A stretch of 64,000 nt of DNA, taken from contig CM055097.1 in NCBI GenBank assembly GCA_029204225.1, positions 9,301,593-9,365,592 on the forward strand, given 5' to 3'. Positions 36,415 through 48,337 of the stretch are shown here, piece by piece (positions within the stretch are counted from its first letter, which is position 1; each line of letters opens with the position of its first letter). This DNA is from Diphasiastrum complanatum (taxonomy: Eukaryota; Streptophyta; Lycopodiopsida; Lycopodiales; Lycopodiaceae). The notes under the pieces were generated by a model. It did not search any database, was not told the origin of the DNA, and saw only the letters and a list, made by a program, of their open reading frames with translations. Position numbers and translations under genes: made by a program.

Positions 36415-37325
36415 TTTTGCCACGCCTGGCAAATCTCCGGAACAAATCTCCAAAGTGTGGTATTTTAAAATTGCCACGCATGGCAAAATTTGTGGCACCA
36501 CGCGTGGCAATAAAAAAAGCCAACTCTCTGTAATTTTCTCTGGAGATTTGCCACGCATGGCACTACCACACGTGGCAAATCTCCAGAGATATGATAAGTG
36601 GTTAAATAACAGCCGTGTGTGGCACTTCCACGCATGGCTCTGCCACACCGACACATTTTGGTGCTCATTTTTTTGAATTTTGAGTGTAAAAAAATTTGCA
36701 TGGCACTGCCACGCGAACCTCCAGCCTGGATTTAACCGGCAAGGTCCTCGAAATTTTTTTGGCGTGGATGTGCAACGCGTGGCAGTGTCACGCGAACGAA
36801 AAATGTCAAAATTTTGGCTAAGTATCGGGTTCGTGTGGCAAAATGCTCATATGCGTAGTTGTGCTAGAATTTCTAGGTTTTTTGATGAAGTACCAAGAAG
36901 TTACCATTTAGGGCAAGTTTAGGGAAATTGTTCAAATGACATTTTAGCAGCTATAAATAATAATACCAGAGTGGAGAAAGTATCTTTGTATTCTCATTTT
37001 ATGTGGATAATACATCTCTTTTGATTCTATGTCTATCTCATATGTATTTCTCAAGATATCTTGATTTCTAAGGTGTAGAATGTCATTTTTGTTCTTGACT
37101 CTTGCATCCACACGTGTGAAGGACAGTACGCTGCTACTGTTGTATGAACATGGATAGTACCTTACTGTATTTAAGTGCTTCTGATAAGATCTTCATGATT
37201 TATGCAATTCTAACATGTATAAATTGATGATTTCTATCTTGAAGCTAAATCTAGATGTGCATCCAAATTTGGTCTAGATCATAGAGATCCATCAAGTATG
37301 TTTTGGATCTGTTTTTTTTTTCACA
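36415..37325 (+). repeat. Copia LTR copy (family E) with GCCACGCGTGGC palindrome cluster
   Basis: The second half matches the family E LTR: TAGAATTTCTAGG, GTACCAAGAAGTTACCAT, a TATAAATA box at 36952, TTGTATTCTC, GATTCTATGTCTATCTC, TCAAGATATCTTGA, CCACACGTGTGAAGG, and an end at TTTTTCACA (about 37325). The first 430 bp is a cluster of GCCACGCGTGGC, GCCACGCATGGC and related palindromes. The same kind of insert is in the LTR at 14480-14800 but absent from the LTR at 41774-42476. The left boundary is uncertain. Confidence 0.7.
36952..36959 (+). promoter_or_regulatory. LTR TATA box
   Basis: TATAAATA in the same relative position as in the nested element's LTR (minus strand at 42201-42194). It is the likely promoter of this LTR family. 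Confidence 0.6.
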
Positions 37326-37649
37326 GATTTGGTAGTTGATCCATCAGTTGACGTGATTTTCAAGTCTGATCTATATCATCAGAGAATTTTTTACTGTTAG
37401 ATGGTGTTCTACTACGTTTTTAATCCCATCTAGGTATGGATCCTGCATAGATCTTGCTGTAATGGCTTGTTGTAGAGTAAGATCACATCTCCTACAAGAC
37501 ATTAAAATGTTGGATCTGTCTATTGAGGTGGCCAATACTTATGTAGTCGGCTATCATTGATGGGTGTACCAAACGGTGTCCCATCAAGTTGTTCAAGGTT
37601 CACGGTTTCATATGGGGCTAAGAATTTCCTTGATACGGTATGGGCCTTC

Positions 37650-38440
37650 ACATGTAACTTTTGCTGAAAATAAAAATCATCTATCTTGGTAGGCTTGCTA
37701 CAAACTTTTTACTATGCAAGCATGTTGTTTCATAAATGTATATGTCAAATTTGTTCTAGATGGAACTCGAGCTATATGGATTTATCATATCTAGTCGGTA
37801 CAATACAACTTGTATATAGATTGTAGACTTAGAAATGGCATTAATATGCTTGTAGAAACTCGTGGCATATCACATGCATTTATTGTAAGTGATCCATAGT
37901 GACATGCAAGGCATGCACAAAGTGAAATGGACACATGCATGATGATTTGTACAATTCTAGTTAGAAATAGGACACTTGGTAAAAGTAGGTAGAGATACAT
38001 GCATGAGATGTGACAAATGTCACTTAGACTCTAGTTTTCACTTTAGATGTGATTGAAAGGTGGATGGATGTGGTTCTACTTCGAGCTACCTCAAACTCCA
38101 TAAATATGTGTAGCTATTCTCATAATCTTTGATGAAGAACCAAAGCTTTGTAGCTATTCCATGCCATTTTGGATCTATACCATATTTTGCTTGAATATCT
38201 CTCTCTCTTTCTCTCTTTAACTCGTGTTGACGCTAATGCTCATACACTAAATTCTTGTATTTTTACTCTCTTATAAGTAAATCTATCATTCTCTGATTCT
38301 TAGCATGCTAGATTGTGGTTAAGCCACTAAATTCTGTACTAGATCTTGCTATTCAATCTAGAATCAGGTTATTGTGCTAATCATAAAGCTTAATAAGATC
38401 AATCATACTTGTAAATCATTCCCACACGTGTGAACATTCT
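37650..38440. repeat. Insertion within element B integrase (LTR-like, unassigned)
   Basis: Sequence between the two halves of the element B integrase tail. It carries CACACGTGTG at its right edge, many CATGCAT phrases and a short CT stretch near 38200. It resembles copia LTR text but clear TG/CA ends and a target-site duplication were not identified. Confidence 0.4.
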
Positions 38441-39220
38441 GGAAATTTTGTCAACTTTAGTTTTCCCTTGATTGCCTTGGTTTTATACATTAGGACCAGA
38501 TCTCTAGGACAAAGGTCTTTCTTGTGTAACCGACGATCATGCCATGCCTCGCGACACGCTTTCTCAGCTGCCAACACATGTATAACCAATAGGCGTGTCT
38601 CACAAAGTTTATGTAGAGCTTCATGGCACGACTGTAAAGATTTGGACTCATCAAGAAGTTGTGTGCTGAAAACCCTCAGTGATGGTACCAAAAACTCCAT
38701 TGGCATTACCCCATCTTGACCATAAACCAATTGAAATGGTGTCTAATCTATGCTCCCCTTGTATGCTGTCATGAATGCCCACAGAGTAGCATGTAACTTA
38801 TGTTTCCAATCAAATCTACTAGCTTCAACCGTTTTCATGATAACGTTATACAAGATCTTTTTGGATGATTCCACCTGCCCACTACCTCGAGGATAATACG
38901 GCGTGCTGAATCGATGGATCACGAAGAATTCTTCCAATAGATCCTTGATGGTTTCATTGAAAAAATGGCTTTCGCAATCACTGACTATCTCAACCGGGCA
39001 TCCAAAGAGCACGATGATTTGTTAGTATAGAAATTTGGCAGTATTCCTAGCATCAACCACTCGTACTGCCTTGGCTTCCACCCATTTGATTAAATAATCC
39101 ATAGCCACGATAAAATGTTGGCCTTGTGAGCTTTTCGCTGCCGGATGGATGGGACCAATATAGTCCAATACCCACTTCTCAAATGGAGCACCAATGAACT
39201 AGTAGCGCATGGCATTACAT
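38416..39220 (-). pseudogene. Gypsy integrase core of element B
   Basis: Core start GAPFEKWVLDYIGPIHP; second block FGCPVEIVSDCESHF (Asp present); third block SGQVESSKKIL (Glu present); then LHATLWAFMTAYKG and the C-terminal helices (VYGQDGVMPMEFLVPSLRVF, LHKKDLCPRDLVLMYKTK). A stop lies between the first and second blocks near 39012. The DDE triad is intact, unlike that of the Athila-like element, but the gene is broken. Confidence 0.85.
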
Positions 39221-39540
39221 GCACCTTCGAGGCCAGCTCATTCTTCTTAGGAACGATGACAATTGGCGAAACCCATTCTGTATGCTCGATTTCGTAAATA
39301 AAATCAGCTTCAAGTAGTCTTTGTAGCTCTTTCTTTATAAGTTCAGTAACGTTTGGATTACAGCGATAAAATTTTGTGACCTTTGGAACTGCATCAGGCA
39401 TTAAGGGTATCGTATGCTCAATAACCAAGGTAGGAATTCCTTTGAGATCCTTGTACATCCAAGCAAAACAATCTTGGTACCTGATCAATGATTTTCTTAA
39501 TGCTTGAAATTGTTCAGGAGTAAGTTGTGCCCCAACTTAA
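39200..39540 (-). pseudogene. Gypsy RT N-terminus of element B
   Basis: IRYQDCFAWMYKDLKGIP, then EHTIPLMPDAVPKVTKFY, IKKELQRLLEADFIYEI and WVSPIVIVPKKNEL. The frame then leaves RT and enters the integrase region, so motifs 2-7 including the Asp-Asp box are absent. Confidence 0.85.
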
Positions 39541-39851
39541 ACAATTTTCTTTGGCTCTCTTGGTTCAGCAAGATTCATTGGCTGAGTCCTAGCTGGTCCA
39601 TCATCTTAAACCTCCCCCCTTGTTTGTAGCTGGATCTTTAAAGACACTTCTAAAGCTTCAATTCATCAAGAAAAGAGAGTTGTAGAAGATCAAGCTAAAT
39701 TTGAGAAAGAATTTGAGAAATTGTCAAAAAATTGGCAAATCTAGGTTAAACCATGTAAATTAGTACATAGGTGGGTCTCACACGTGTGAATCCACCATGT
39801 GTGTAGGCTACCCTAGAGAGGTTAGATATCATTCTAGTAAGGTTTCTATGG

Positions 39852-39981
39852 TCATGATTCCTAAATTATAGGACCAAATTCCTTGAATCATGGAGGTGGA
39901 TAACCAACCTAGCAAGTCATGATTCCTAACTTATAGGACCAAATTCCTTGAATTATGGAGGTGGATAACCAACCTAGCCAC
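39852..39981. repeat. Two tandem copies of a 65-bp unit
   Basis: The unit begins TCATGATTCCTAA and ends CCAACCTAGCAAG; copies start at 39852 and 39917 with about three differences. It lies between gypsy element B and copia element D. Confidence 0.9.
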
Positions 39982-40023
39982 AAACTTTGCAAACTCTAGG
40001 GTTAGATAAGATTGACAAATTAG

Positions 40024-40703
40024 GGTAACTTGACTTGATCCACTCAGATGTACACTTTGCAAGTACAAAGGCCAATGGAGGTGCCACCTTGTTTGTTACA
40101 TATATTGATGATTACTTGAGGTTTTGTTGGGTTTTCTTGCTTACATCTAAAGCACAAGTGTTTGAAAGTTTTGTAAAGTTCAAAGCCCTTCTTGAAAAGA
40201 TCATGGTCACAACATCAAGACTTTTAGGAGTGATAGTGGTGGAGAGTATATCTCCAATGAATTTAAGGATTTTTGTGGATTAGAAAGGAGTTGTCTTGTC
40301 CCTGTACCCCTCAGCAAAATGGGGTAGTATTGAGGAGGAATAGGACATTATGTGAATGTTTTAAAGCTTTAAGGCTTGATGCATGTTTATGAAAGTCTTT
40401 TTGGGGAGAAGCCCTCATTTGTGCTAACCATTTGATGAATAGAGTTTCATGTGGCTCTATTGAAGGCAAAACACCATTTGTAGTCTTGTACAGGAGGAAG
40501 CCCAATATCAAAGACTTAAGGGTGTTTGGATGCATTTGCTATGGACATACGACTTTGGAGAGAAGGACAAAGGAGGATCCATCATCAATCAAAGGGATCA
40601 TGCTCGGGTATGGCAATGCAAGGAAATGATACAAGGTATACATTCCATCTTCAAACAAGTTTGTGGTTTCTAGAGATGTCATATTTGATGAGAGTAGGAT
40701 GCA
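40024..40703 (+). pseudogene. Copia integrase, element D
   Basis: DLIHSDVHFASTKANGGATL and TYIDDYLRFCWVFLL give the first Asp region; a frame change near 40220 precedes the SDSGGEYIS block; then MNRVSCGSIEGKTPFVVLYR, RKPNIKDLRVFGCICYGHT and KGIMLGYGNARK. These are the core and C-terminal modules of copia integrase. One frameshift and a stop make it non-functional. Confidence 0.85.
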
Positions 40704-41007
40704 TGTGAAAAATCAGAGATCAAAACACATTTAGTTCATCAATAACCTTTAGCCAAGTTTGATTACACATCTAATTTCATCAACAATATGAAAAACCCTA
40801 CTTTATGCATGCTAGAATTTAGAAATGCGTCAATATTTGATCATAACCACTTAGATCTGACTTAGTACTGTCCACACTAATACAACAGTAGTACATTACA
40901 GTACTCCACACGTTTGAAATCTAGATCAACAAGAAAATCAACATTCTACACATAGAAACTCAAGATATCATGAGAAATTCACAAGGGGTGGGCATAGAAT
41001 CAACAAA
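40704..41007 (-). repeat. Truncated 3' LTR of element E
   Basis: Matches 41774-42115 (GTGAAAAATCAG, CAAAACACATTTAGTTCAT, TTATGCATGCTAGAATTT, TCAAGATATCATGAGAAATT). Homology stops at GAATCAACAAAG (about 41007), where RT codons begin; U3 and TATA are missing. Confidence 0.9.
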
Positions 41008-41400
41008 GGGTTGCTCCATGAACACTTCCTCCTCAAGATGGGGATTCAAGAATGCATTTGTAATATCCAATTGTCATAGATCCCATACAAAGAGTTTTGC
41101 AAGAGATATGATGACTCAAATGCTTACTATCTTTGCCAGTAATCACATTCCTATTAGTAGAGAGGGAATAGGAATTGTGCAAATCCCTTTGATTGCACAC
41201 TCACCATCATTGGCGGTGTAGATCACCTTCTTGTCACCTTCAAATGCCATCAACGATGAGTAATACTCCATATGTAGCTCCACTATCAATCCACCAAGGA
41301 TCAATGTCTCCATGATTAGCCAACAAACAAGCACATAGAGTGTAGATTTCTTGATTAGAATAGATCAAACCTCAATATAGTGAACTTTTGCTAACATCTA
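41008..41400 (-). pseudogene. Copia protease and RT scraps of element E
   Basis: The minus strand at about 41310-41140 has DPWWIDSGAT (intact protease active site) and KKVIYTANDGECAIKG. At about 41125-41010 it has QLDITNAFLNPHLEEEVF then MEQP, the copia RT motif, which should lie more than 2 kb downstream. A large internal deletion therefore joins protease to RT, and RT to the LTR. Confidence 0.8.
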
Positions 41401-41760
41401 AGATTGAAATACACTCTTGAAAAATTCAAGCAACAACTTAAAATCAAGAGATCCTATCAATTTTAGGGTTCTTCAAAAATGCAAAATATTGAGCAAAAGC
41501 TAGATCTTGATATATCATCTAGAAGAATGATCATCATCTACCATGGGCAATTTTTTTTCTCCACATTCTACTAAGTGGTTTAAAAAATCGGCCATCTACA
41601 AGTGATTTGACCTAAAATGCCTTTAGGATCACAAAGATCTAGTCTCTATACTTGAAAATGCTTGATTTGAGTTAGTAACACCTCCAAATCCTCATAAAAT
41701 TTATGGCACCCTCAAATCCACCACTAGATTTGGTAAAAACACAAACTTTGGCCTACAACC
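41401..41760 (-). other. Leader of element E
   Basis: AT-rich, non-coding, between the PBS and the protease scrap. Nothing else is recognised. Confidence 0.5.
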
Positions 41761-41773
41761 TGCTCTGATAGCA
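41761..41773 (-). other. Primer-binding site of element E (tRNA-iMet type, mutated)
   Basis: Minus strand TGCTATCAGAGCA immediately after the LTR end. The initiator-Met site is TGGTATCAGAGC, so one base differs. Confidence 0.8.
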
Positions 41774-42476
41774 TGTGAAAAATCAGAAATCAAAACACAT
41801 TTAGTTCATTGATGATCTTCAGCCAAGTTTGATCAAACATCTAGTTTCATCAACAACATAGACATCACTACGTTATGCATGCTAGAATTTCGAAATGCAT
41901 CAAGATCTAATCATAACCACTTAAATCTGACTTAGTACTATGCATGTCTGTACAACAACAGTAAAATATAGTACTCCACACATGTGAAAGCTAGATCAAC
42001 AACAAAATCAACACTACAACACTACTACAGTAATCCACACGTGTGAAAGCCAGATCAACAACAAAATCAACATTCCACACATAGAAACTCAAGATATCAT
42101 GAGAAATTCACAAGAGATGGACATAGAATCAACAAAGAAGAATTCTCCATAACATAAGAGAATACAATGATCTGTTCTCCATGTAGGTATAGCTATTTAT
42201 AACATCTAGTTGGCCACTTTCCCTAAGTATGCCCTAAAATGGCAACTTTTAGGTACTTTACCAAAAACCTAGAAATTCTAGTCTAGATGCAATGTACCAA
42301 AATTAGCCAATTAGAATGGGTCCAAACTCAACCTCATCCACTTATCTACTTGACAAAACTAGTACAAACACTATTTAGGCCTTTATTGACAAATATGAAA
42401 GTATCTCTAAGTTGAAATTTCAAGTTGGCCTCAAAATTGCCAAATAAAATGTCAAATCTAGTTGACAATTTTCACA
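41774..42476 (-). repeat. 5' LTR of element E, 703 bp
   Basis: The minus strand starts TGTGAAAATTGTC and ends TTTTTCACA. TATAAATA is at 42201-42194. It contains two CACACGTGTG-type palindromes (41970-42045). It is the best complete LTR of this family in the window and lacks the GCCACGC palindrome insert found in two related copies. Confidence 0.9.
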
Positions 42477-42481
42477 ATGCA

Positions 42482-43105
42482 TAAGCTTCTTGATGGCTCA
42501 ACCAAATCATCTATCAAGAGGGAGGTGGCCGAGGATCGAGACAATCTCGATCTTGAGGAGGAGCAACAGCCAAGTGTACCAATCACTCCAAGGAGGTCAT
42601 CAAGGGCAAGAATGGAGCCAATGAGGCTCACATATCAAGACAAGGATAAGCAAACCGAGAGTAATCCATCTTCATCCTTTGCACTCATTTCAAGTTTTGA
42701 AAAACCTTCATGTGCAGAAGATGCATTAAGTTCCAAAGAGTGGTTCCAAGCAATGTTAGATGAATACAATGCTTTGTTGGAAATTGGCACATGGATCCTT
42801 GTTGATAAACCTCTAGGAAAGAATGTGATCGGATGTCAAGCATAAGGCAAGGTTAGTTGCCAAAGGATATGATCAAGAGCAGACTACGAAGAAACATTTG
42901 CACCCATGGCCAAGATGGTCACCATAAGGTTAATCATCCTAGCACACATTTTGGTTGGATGCTTTTCCAAATGGATGTTTCTAATGCGAACCTTAATGGT
43001 TATTCGGAGGAGCACATCTTCATGGAGCAGCCCCAAGGCTTCATCAAGCTCGAGGCACAACAATGTGATTGTAGCATCTTGAGATCTATAGCACACCTTG
43101 TGCCA
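42482..43105 (+). pseudogene. Copia RT N-terminus and linker, element D
   Basis: PRRSSRARMEPMR linker, then CAEDALSSKEWFQAMLDEYN and IGTWILVDKPLGKNVIGC, then after a frame change GYDQE, FAPMAKMVTIRLII and FQMDVSNANLNGYSEEHIFM with EQPQGFIK. RT ends before the YVDD block. It is broken by at least two indels. Confidence 0.85.
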
Positions 43106-43157
43106 TCATTTTTTGGGGGTTTGAAAAAACAAAAACTTGAAAAACTTGCAAGAGATT

Positions 43158-43744
43158 TGTGGAAATCTGCAAAATAGGACCAAGAATGGATCCTAAAATG
43201 ATCCACAAGAGAATTTGGATGTTACATACAATTGATCTATCAATCTACACAAGATTTAGATCAATCTAGATCAATTCTAGGCATGAAAATCTAACAAGAA
43301 CAATCAATAATGAAGGTAAATGTACTTGTTGGTTTCACACGTGTGAACACTTGTCAAAGTACGGACTCCAACCTGGAAACAAGTTACACTATCATAGAAA
43401 CTCAAATCATTCAAATCTACTAAGAAACCTTCTAGAAGTCAAAACTCGCCTACTTCAACTTATTCCACACGTGTGAGCAGTCCTCTACACATGGGATATG
43501 ACACCTATTCTAATGATTTGGCTCATGCAATCAATAGATTGATGTCGTGTGTCATATGACTAGAAAACTAGATTTTGGTCTTTTTAGCCACCAGAACTTG
43601 AATTAAATCATATGTACAACCTATATGATTATGGTACATAGCAAGTACATTAATTTCACACATGGGAACATGCTCCACACATGTGTAATCATCCTATATA
43701 CATAGATTTGGCCTTGACCAAGCATAATTTTTGCATTTTTTACA
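43158..43744 (-). repeat. 3' LTR of element F, with about 240-bp deletion
   Basis: TGTGGAAATC...TTTTTACA. Compared with the right LTR it lacks about 240 bp (after CAAATCATTCAAATC), including the TATA box region. The deletion joins at CTACTAAGAAACC. Confidence 0.9.
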
Positions 43745-43799
43745 CTCAAAAATCTAGTTTGGTAAATCTAGCATAGATCTCCAAGAGCCAATCTTAATT

Positions 43800-44370
43800 T
43801 TACAAATGAATCTTTGGGCAATGCCTTGGTGAGTATATCATGCAATCTGATGATGAAACATGACTAAGCTTGATCTCCTTTGCTTGCACTTTCTCCCTCA
43901 CAAAATGATGTGAAATCTCAATGTGCTTTGTTCGAGCATGGAAGATTGGATTGTTTGCAAGTTGTTGAGCTGCTTGATTGTCACAATATATGCATGGAAT
44001 GTCTTCATCCTTGATCACATGAAGCTCCTCCAAAAGCCTTTTAAGCCAAAGAACCTCCTTTGTTGTTGTTGTCATAGCTTTATACTCGGATTCTATTGAT
44101 GAAAGAGAGATGGTATCTTGTATTTTGGAAAGCCAAGATATAGCTCCTCCACATAAGAATGAAGCAAATGCACTTATGGATCTTCTATCTATCTTGTCAC
44201 CTGTAAAACTTGAGTCCGAATATGCTCTTAAACAAATATTATTCCTTTCATAAACTATGCCAAAGTCTTTGTAGCCGAGATGTACCTTAACACACTTTTG
44301 GCACTTTTCCAATGACATATTAATGGACTTTGCATGTATTGACTCAATTTGCCAGCACAAAAACTAAGAT
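43800..44370 (-). pseudogene. Copia RNase H, element F
   Basis: LRAYSDSSFTGDKIDRRSIS, FLCGGAISWLSKIQDTISLS, SIESEYKAMTTTTKEVLWLK, IYCDNQAAQQLANNPIFHAR and TKHIEISHHFVREKV are the standard copia RNase H motifs, nearly complete. The final DifTK segment is replaced by YSPRH. It overlaps the RT end with a frame change. Confidence 0.9.
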
Positions 44371-45076
44371 CTGGTCCAGTGATGGTTAAGTATATCAAGG
44401 AACCAATAAGCATTCTATAGGTAGTGATGTCCTCAAAGGATGCCTCATCAGTTTCCTTAGAAACTTTTACACTTAGTTCCATGGGAGTTTCAACTCCTTT
44501 ACAATCAATCATGCCAAATTTTGCTAAGATCAATCTAGCATACTTAGATTGACATATGAAAGTAAAATCATCACTTCTAGTGACTTCTATTCCAAGTATA
44601 ACTTTTAGAAGTTCTAGATTTACCATCTTAAACTCACTTGGTAAGGAAATTTTTACACCTTTGATGCCATCTAGATCATTTCCTGTGAGTATAATGTCAT
44701 CAACTTATAAAACTAAGATAATGATCTTCCCATCATTACATTTGTAGTACAATGATGGTTCATAAGAACTTACAACAAATTCAATGGAAATAAGATAGGG
44801 ATGCAACCTAAAGTACCATGCTCTTGGTGATTGCTTGAGTCCATAAAGACTCTTCTTCAAGAAACACACCTTGTCTTCTTCTCCATCTTTGATGAAGCCC
44901 TCGGGTTGGCACATGTAGATATCCTCTTCCAAGAATCCATTCAAGAAAGCATTTGTCAGATCAAGTTGGAAGAGCTCCCATTTGAAAGAAGTAGCAAGAC
45001 ATGTGATTAATCTAATGGTTACAAGCTTTGCAACAGGTGCAAAGGTTTCATCGTAATCTATGCCTTTGACTGGCAA
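44255..45076 (-). pseudogene. Copia reverse transcriptase, element F, nonsense in YVDD
   Basis: IDYDETFAPVAKLVTIRLIT, FQLDLTNAFLNGFLEEDIYM, VCFLKKSLYGLKQSPRAWYF, then at the catalytic box LVL-stop-VDD: the Tyr codon of YVDD is TAA (44707-44705). After that the frame continues with IILTGNDLDGIKGVKISLP, KYARLILAKFGM, YRMLIGSLIYLTITGPDLSF and CAGKLSQYM. Otherwise the RT is almost intact, so the nonsense change looks recent. Confidence 0.92.
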
Positions 45077-46372
<1,296 letters not shown>

Positions 46373-46385
46373 GGCTCTGATACCA
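46373..46385 (-). other. Primer-binding site of element F (tRNA-iMet)
   Basis: Minus strand TGGTATCAGAGCC, a perfect match to the plant initiator-Met site, directly at the LTR end. Confidence 0.92.
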
Positions 46386-47212
46386 TGTGGAAATTTGCAA
46401 AATAGGACCAAGAATGGATCCTAAAATGATCCACAAGAGGGATTGGATGTTAGATACAATTGATCTATCAATCTACACAAGATTTAGATCAATCTAGATC
46501 AATTATAGGCATGAAAATCTAACAAGAACAATCATTAATGAAGGTAAATGTACTTGCTGGGTTCACACATGTGAAAACCTGTCAGAGTATGGACTCCAAC
46601 CTGAAAACAAGTTACACTATGATAGAAACTCAAATGATTCAAAACAAATGAAGACAAATGGAGAGATTGACACAAAATTGCTTCCAAAATCAAGATTGAT
46701 GTTTCATGTTGATTATGGCCAAATATGCCTCTATATATACATTTCTTGGAGCTTGAGGTACTGATCATGCATCAGATCTCACACATGTGAGGATGCTTTG
46801 TCATATGATGAACCATCATGCAAAATTGACACTTGGATCAAACTTTCAATTTTGAGCACTTTTGGTCCATTTCCTACTATATGGAGACTAAGAAACCTTC
46901 TAGAAGTAAAAAATTGCCTACTTCAGCTTATTCCACACGTGTGAGCAGTCCTCTACACATGGGATATGACACCTATTCTAATGATTTGGCTCATGCAATC
47001 AATAGATAGATGCCATGTGTCATATGACTAGAAAACTAGATTTTGGCCTTTTTAGCCACTAGAACTTGAATTAAATCATATGTACAACCTATATGATTAT
47101 GGTACATGACAAGTACATCAATTTCACATGTGGGAACAGGTTCCACACATGTGTAATCATCCTATATACATAGATTTGGCCTTGACCAAGCATAATTTTT
47201 GCATTTTTCACA
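46386..47212 (-). repeat. 5' LTR of element F, 827 bp
   Basis: Minus strand TGTGAAAAATGC...TTTCCACA. TATATATA box at 46739-46732. Three CACACGTGTG/CACACATGTG palindromes lie at about 46567, 46780 and 46935. Full-length copy. Confidence 0.92.
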
Positions 47213-47560
47213 AGGTTTACTCATGAAATGCCAACCCCAGAACACTACCAATGGCATACTTGGAAGCATCTATATGGATGTGAAACTCGGTGGTCCAGTT
47301 AGGCGATAAGAGTGATATCAAGGCCCACTTCAGCTTGAGGAAAGCTTTGGTGGCTAGTGGTGTCCACTCAAATGTTATTGTAGCACTGATTGGAAGGTGC
47401 TTGGTGCATTCCACAATCCAAATGGCATTACCTTGTAAGCATAGGTACCTCGTTTAGCGTCAAAAGCTATTTATATCAATCTTCGGGGGCAATCTGTACT
47501 TGATTGTAGCCACTGAAACTATTTAAAAAACTGTATGTCTTGTCTGGCTCTCTCAAGCAT
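47213..47560 (-). pseudogene. Gypsy RT/RNase H fragment G
   Basis: Minus-strand TYAYKVMPFGLWNAPSTFQ followed, after a deletion, by FEWTPLATKAFLKLKWALIS and FHIHIDASKYAIGSVLG, the RNase H start with its Asp. Upstream codons near 47540-47500 give SGYNQVQIAPED. Element F is inserted at its right edge. Confidence 0.75.
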
Positions 47561-48195
47561 AGATTCAGTGAACAATAGAAGAAAGTGATCGTTGCACAAA
47601 TTCATAATTTTCTGCTCTTCTTGGATACAATCATCAATATTGAGCTTCAAACATCCAATGATTATGAGCATTTTGCCACACTAAATTGGACCCTTCCACA
47701 TGCTATGCACTCATTTACACAACATTAGCAACTTGGTTGGGCACGCTCACCCAAATGCGACTCTCATTTTTTTTTTCGTTAGGGCAATTATGCACAACAA
47801 TAAATAAATGTAATTCATCACTATTTTATGTGTTGGATTTCTATCCTCTCCATCCCTTATCTCGTTGCTAATCTAGGTCCATCCATTATGTATGTAAATA
47901 TTTGTATAGATGTACAGTCTATAGAAATACTCTATGTCAAAAAACAGGCTTTTGAAGTCATCACAAGATGCCACAAAAGTCCCTTCTTGCGGTCTGTTAC
48001 CTCCCTTCAACAAAGTTCTCGTAAAAGCAACACTTTGCAATCTCTAGTGGTTGCTAGCTGCAAGGCCCCAAAAAGAGTGACTGTAAGGTCCCGCAAGAAG
48101 CTTCACTTGCGGTCTGTAGTGGCGGATCTAAATAGTCATTAATGGTGATAGTTACAAAAGTAAACAGACCGCAAAGGAACCGCAAGAGCGTCACT
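47561..48195. other. Spacer, no gene recognised
   Basis: 47561-47960 is AT-rich without a clear frame. From 47970 there are scattered TTGCGGTC / CCGCAAG phrases that lead into the tandem repeat below and may be part of an LTR. Confidence 0.4.
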
Positions 48196-48337
48196 TGCGG
48201 TCACTTACGGGCTTCACACCTTTGCAAAAGAAGGAGAGCGGTGCCAACAATCACGCTCAACTGTTTTGTGGTCACTTACGGGCTTCACACCTGCACTAAG
48301 AAGGAGAGCCGTGCAACAATCACGCTTGACCGTTTTA
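48196..48337. repeat. Two tandem copies of a 71-bp unit
   Basis: Units start at 48196 and 48267 (TGYGGTCACTTACGGGCTTC, then AAGAAGGAGAGC, ACAATCACGCT, CGTTTT). A few substitutions and small indels separate the copies. Confidence 0.88.

Larger units (their letters stand above)
37540..39610 (-). mobile_element. Ty3/gypsy element B, RT start fused to integrase, split by an insertion
   Basis: From 39610 on the minus strand: the ARTQPMNLAEP...VGAQLTPEQF linker shared with element A, RT N-terminus (to about 39220), then directly the integrase core (39190-38416). The last integrase module (CEGPYRIKEIL) appears only at about 37650-37540, so roughly 790 bp (37650-38440) was inserted in the integrase C-terminus. 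RT catalytic motifs, RNase H and the integrase zinc finger are deleted. No LTR is attached. Confidence 0.75.
40704..42476 (-). mobile_element. Nested copia derivative E, flanked by a perfect 5-bp target-site duplication
   Basis: The element runs TGTGAAAA...TTTTCACA and is flanked by ATGCA at 40699-40703 and 42477-42481. On the minus strand it has a full 5' LTR (42476-41774), a PBS-like site, a leader of about 370 bp, a protease scrap, a short RT scrap and a truncated 3' LTR (41007-40704). Gag, integrase, most of RT and all of RNase H are deleted. It is a deletion derivative that could only have moved with proteins supplied by another copy, or was deleted after insertion. Confidence 0.9.
40024..43105 (+). 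mobile_element. Ty1/copia element D (integrase to RT), split by nested element E
   Basis: Plus-strand integrase runs from 40024 to 40703; RT linker and RT N-terminus resume at 42482 after the nested element. The break is in the integrase-RT linker region ('VIFDES'), and the five bases ATGCA flank the insertion on both sides. Gag, protease, RNase H and LTRs of D are not present. The 3' end is lost near 43105, shortly before element F. Confidence 0.85.
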
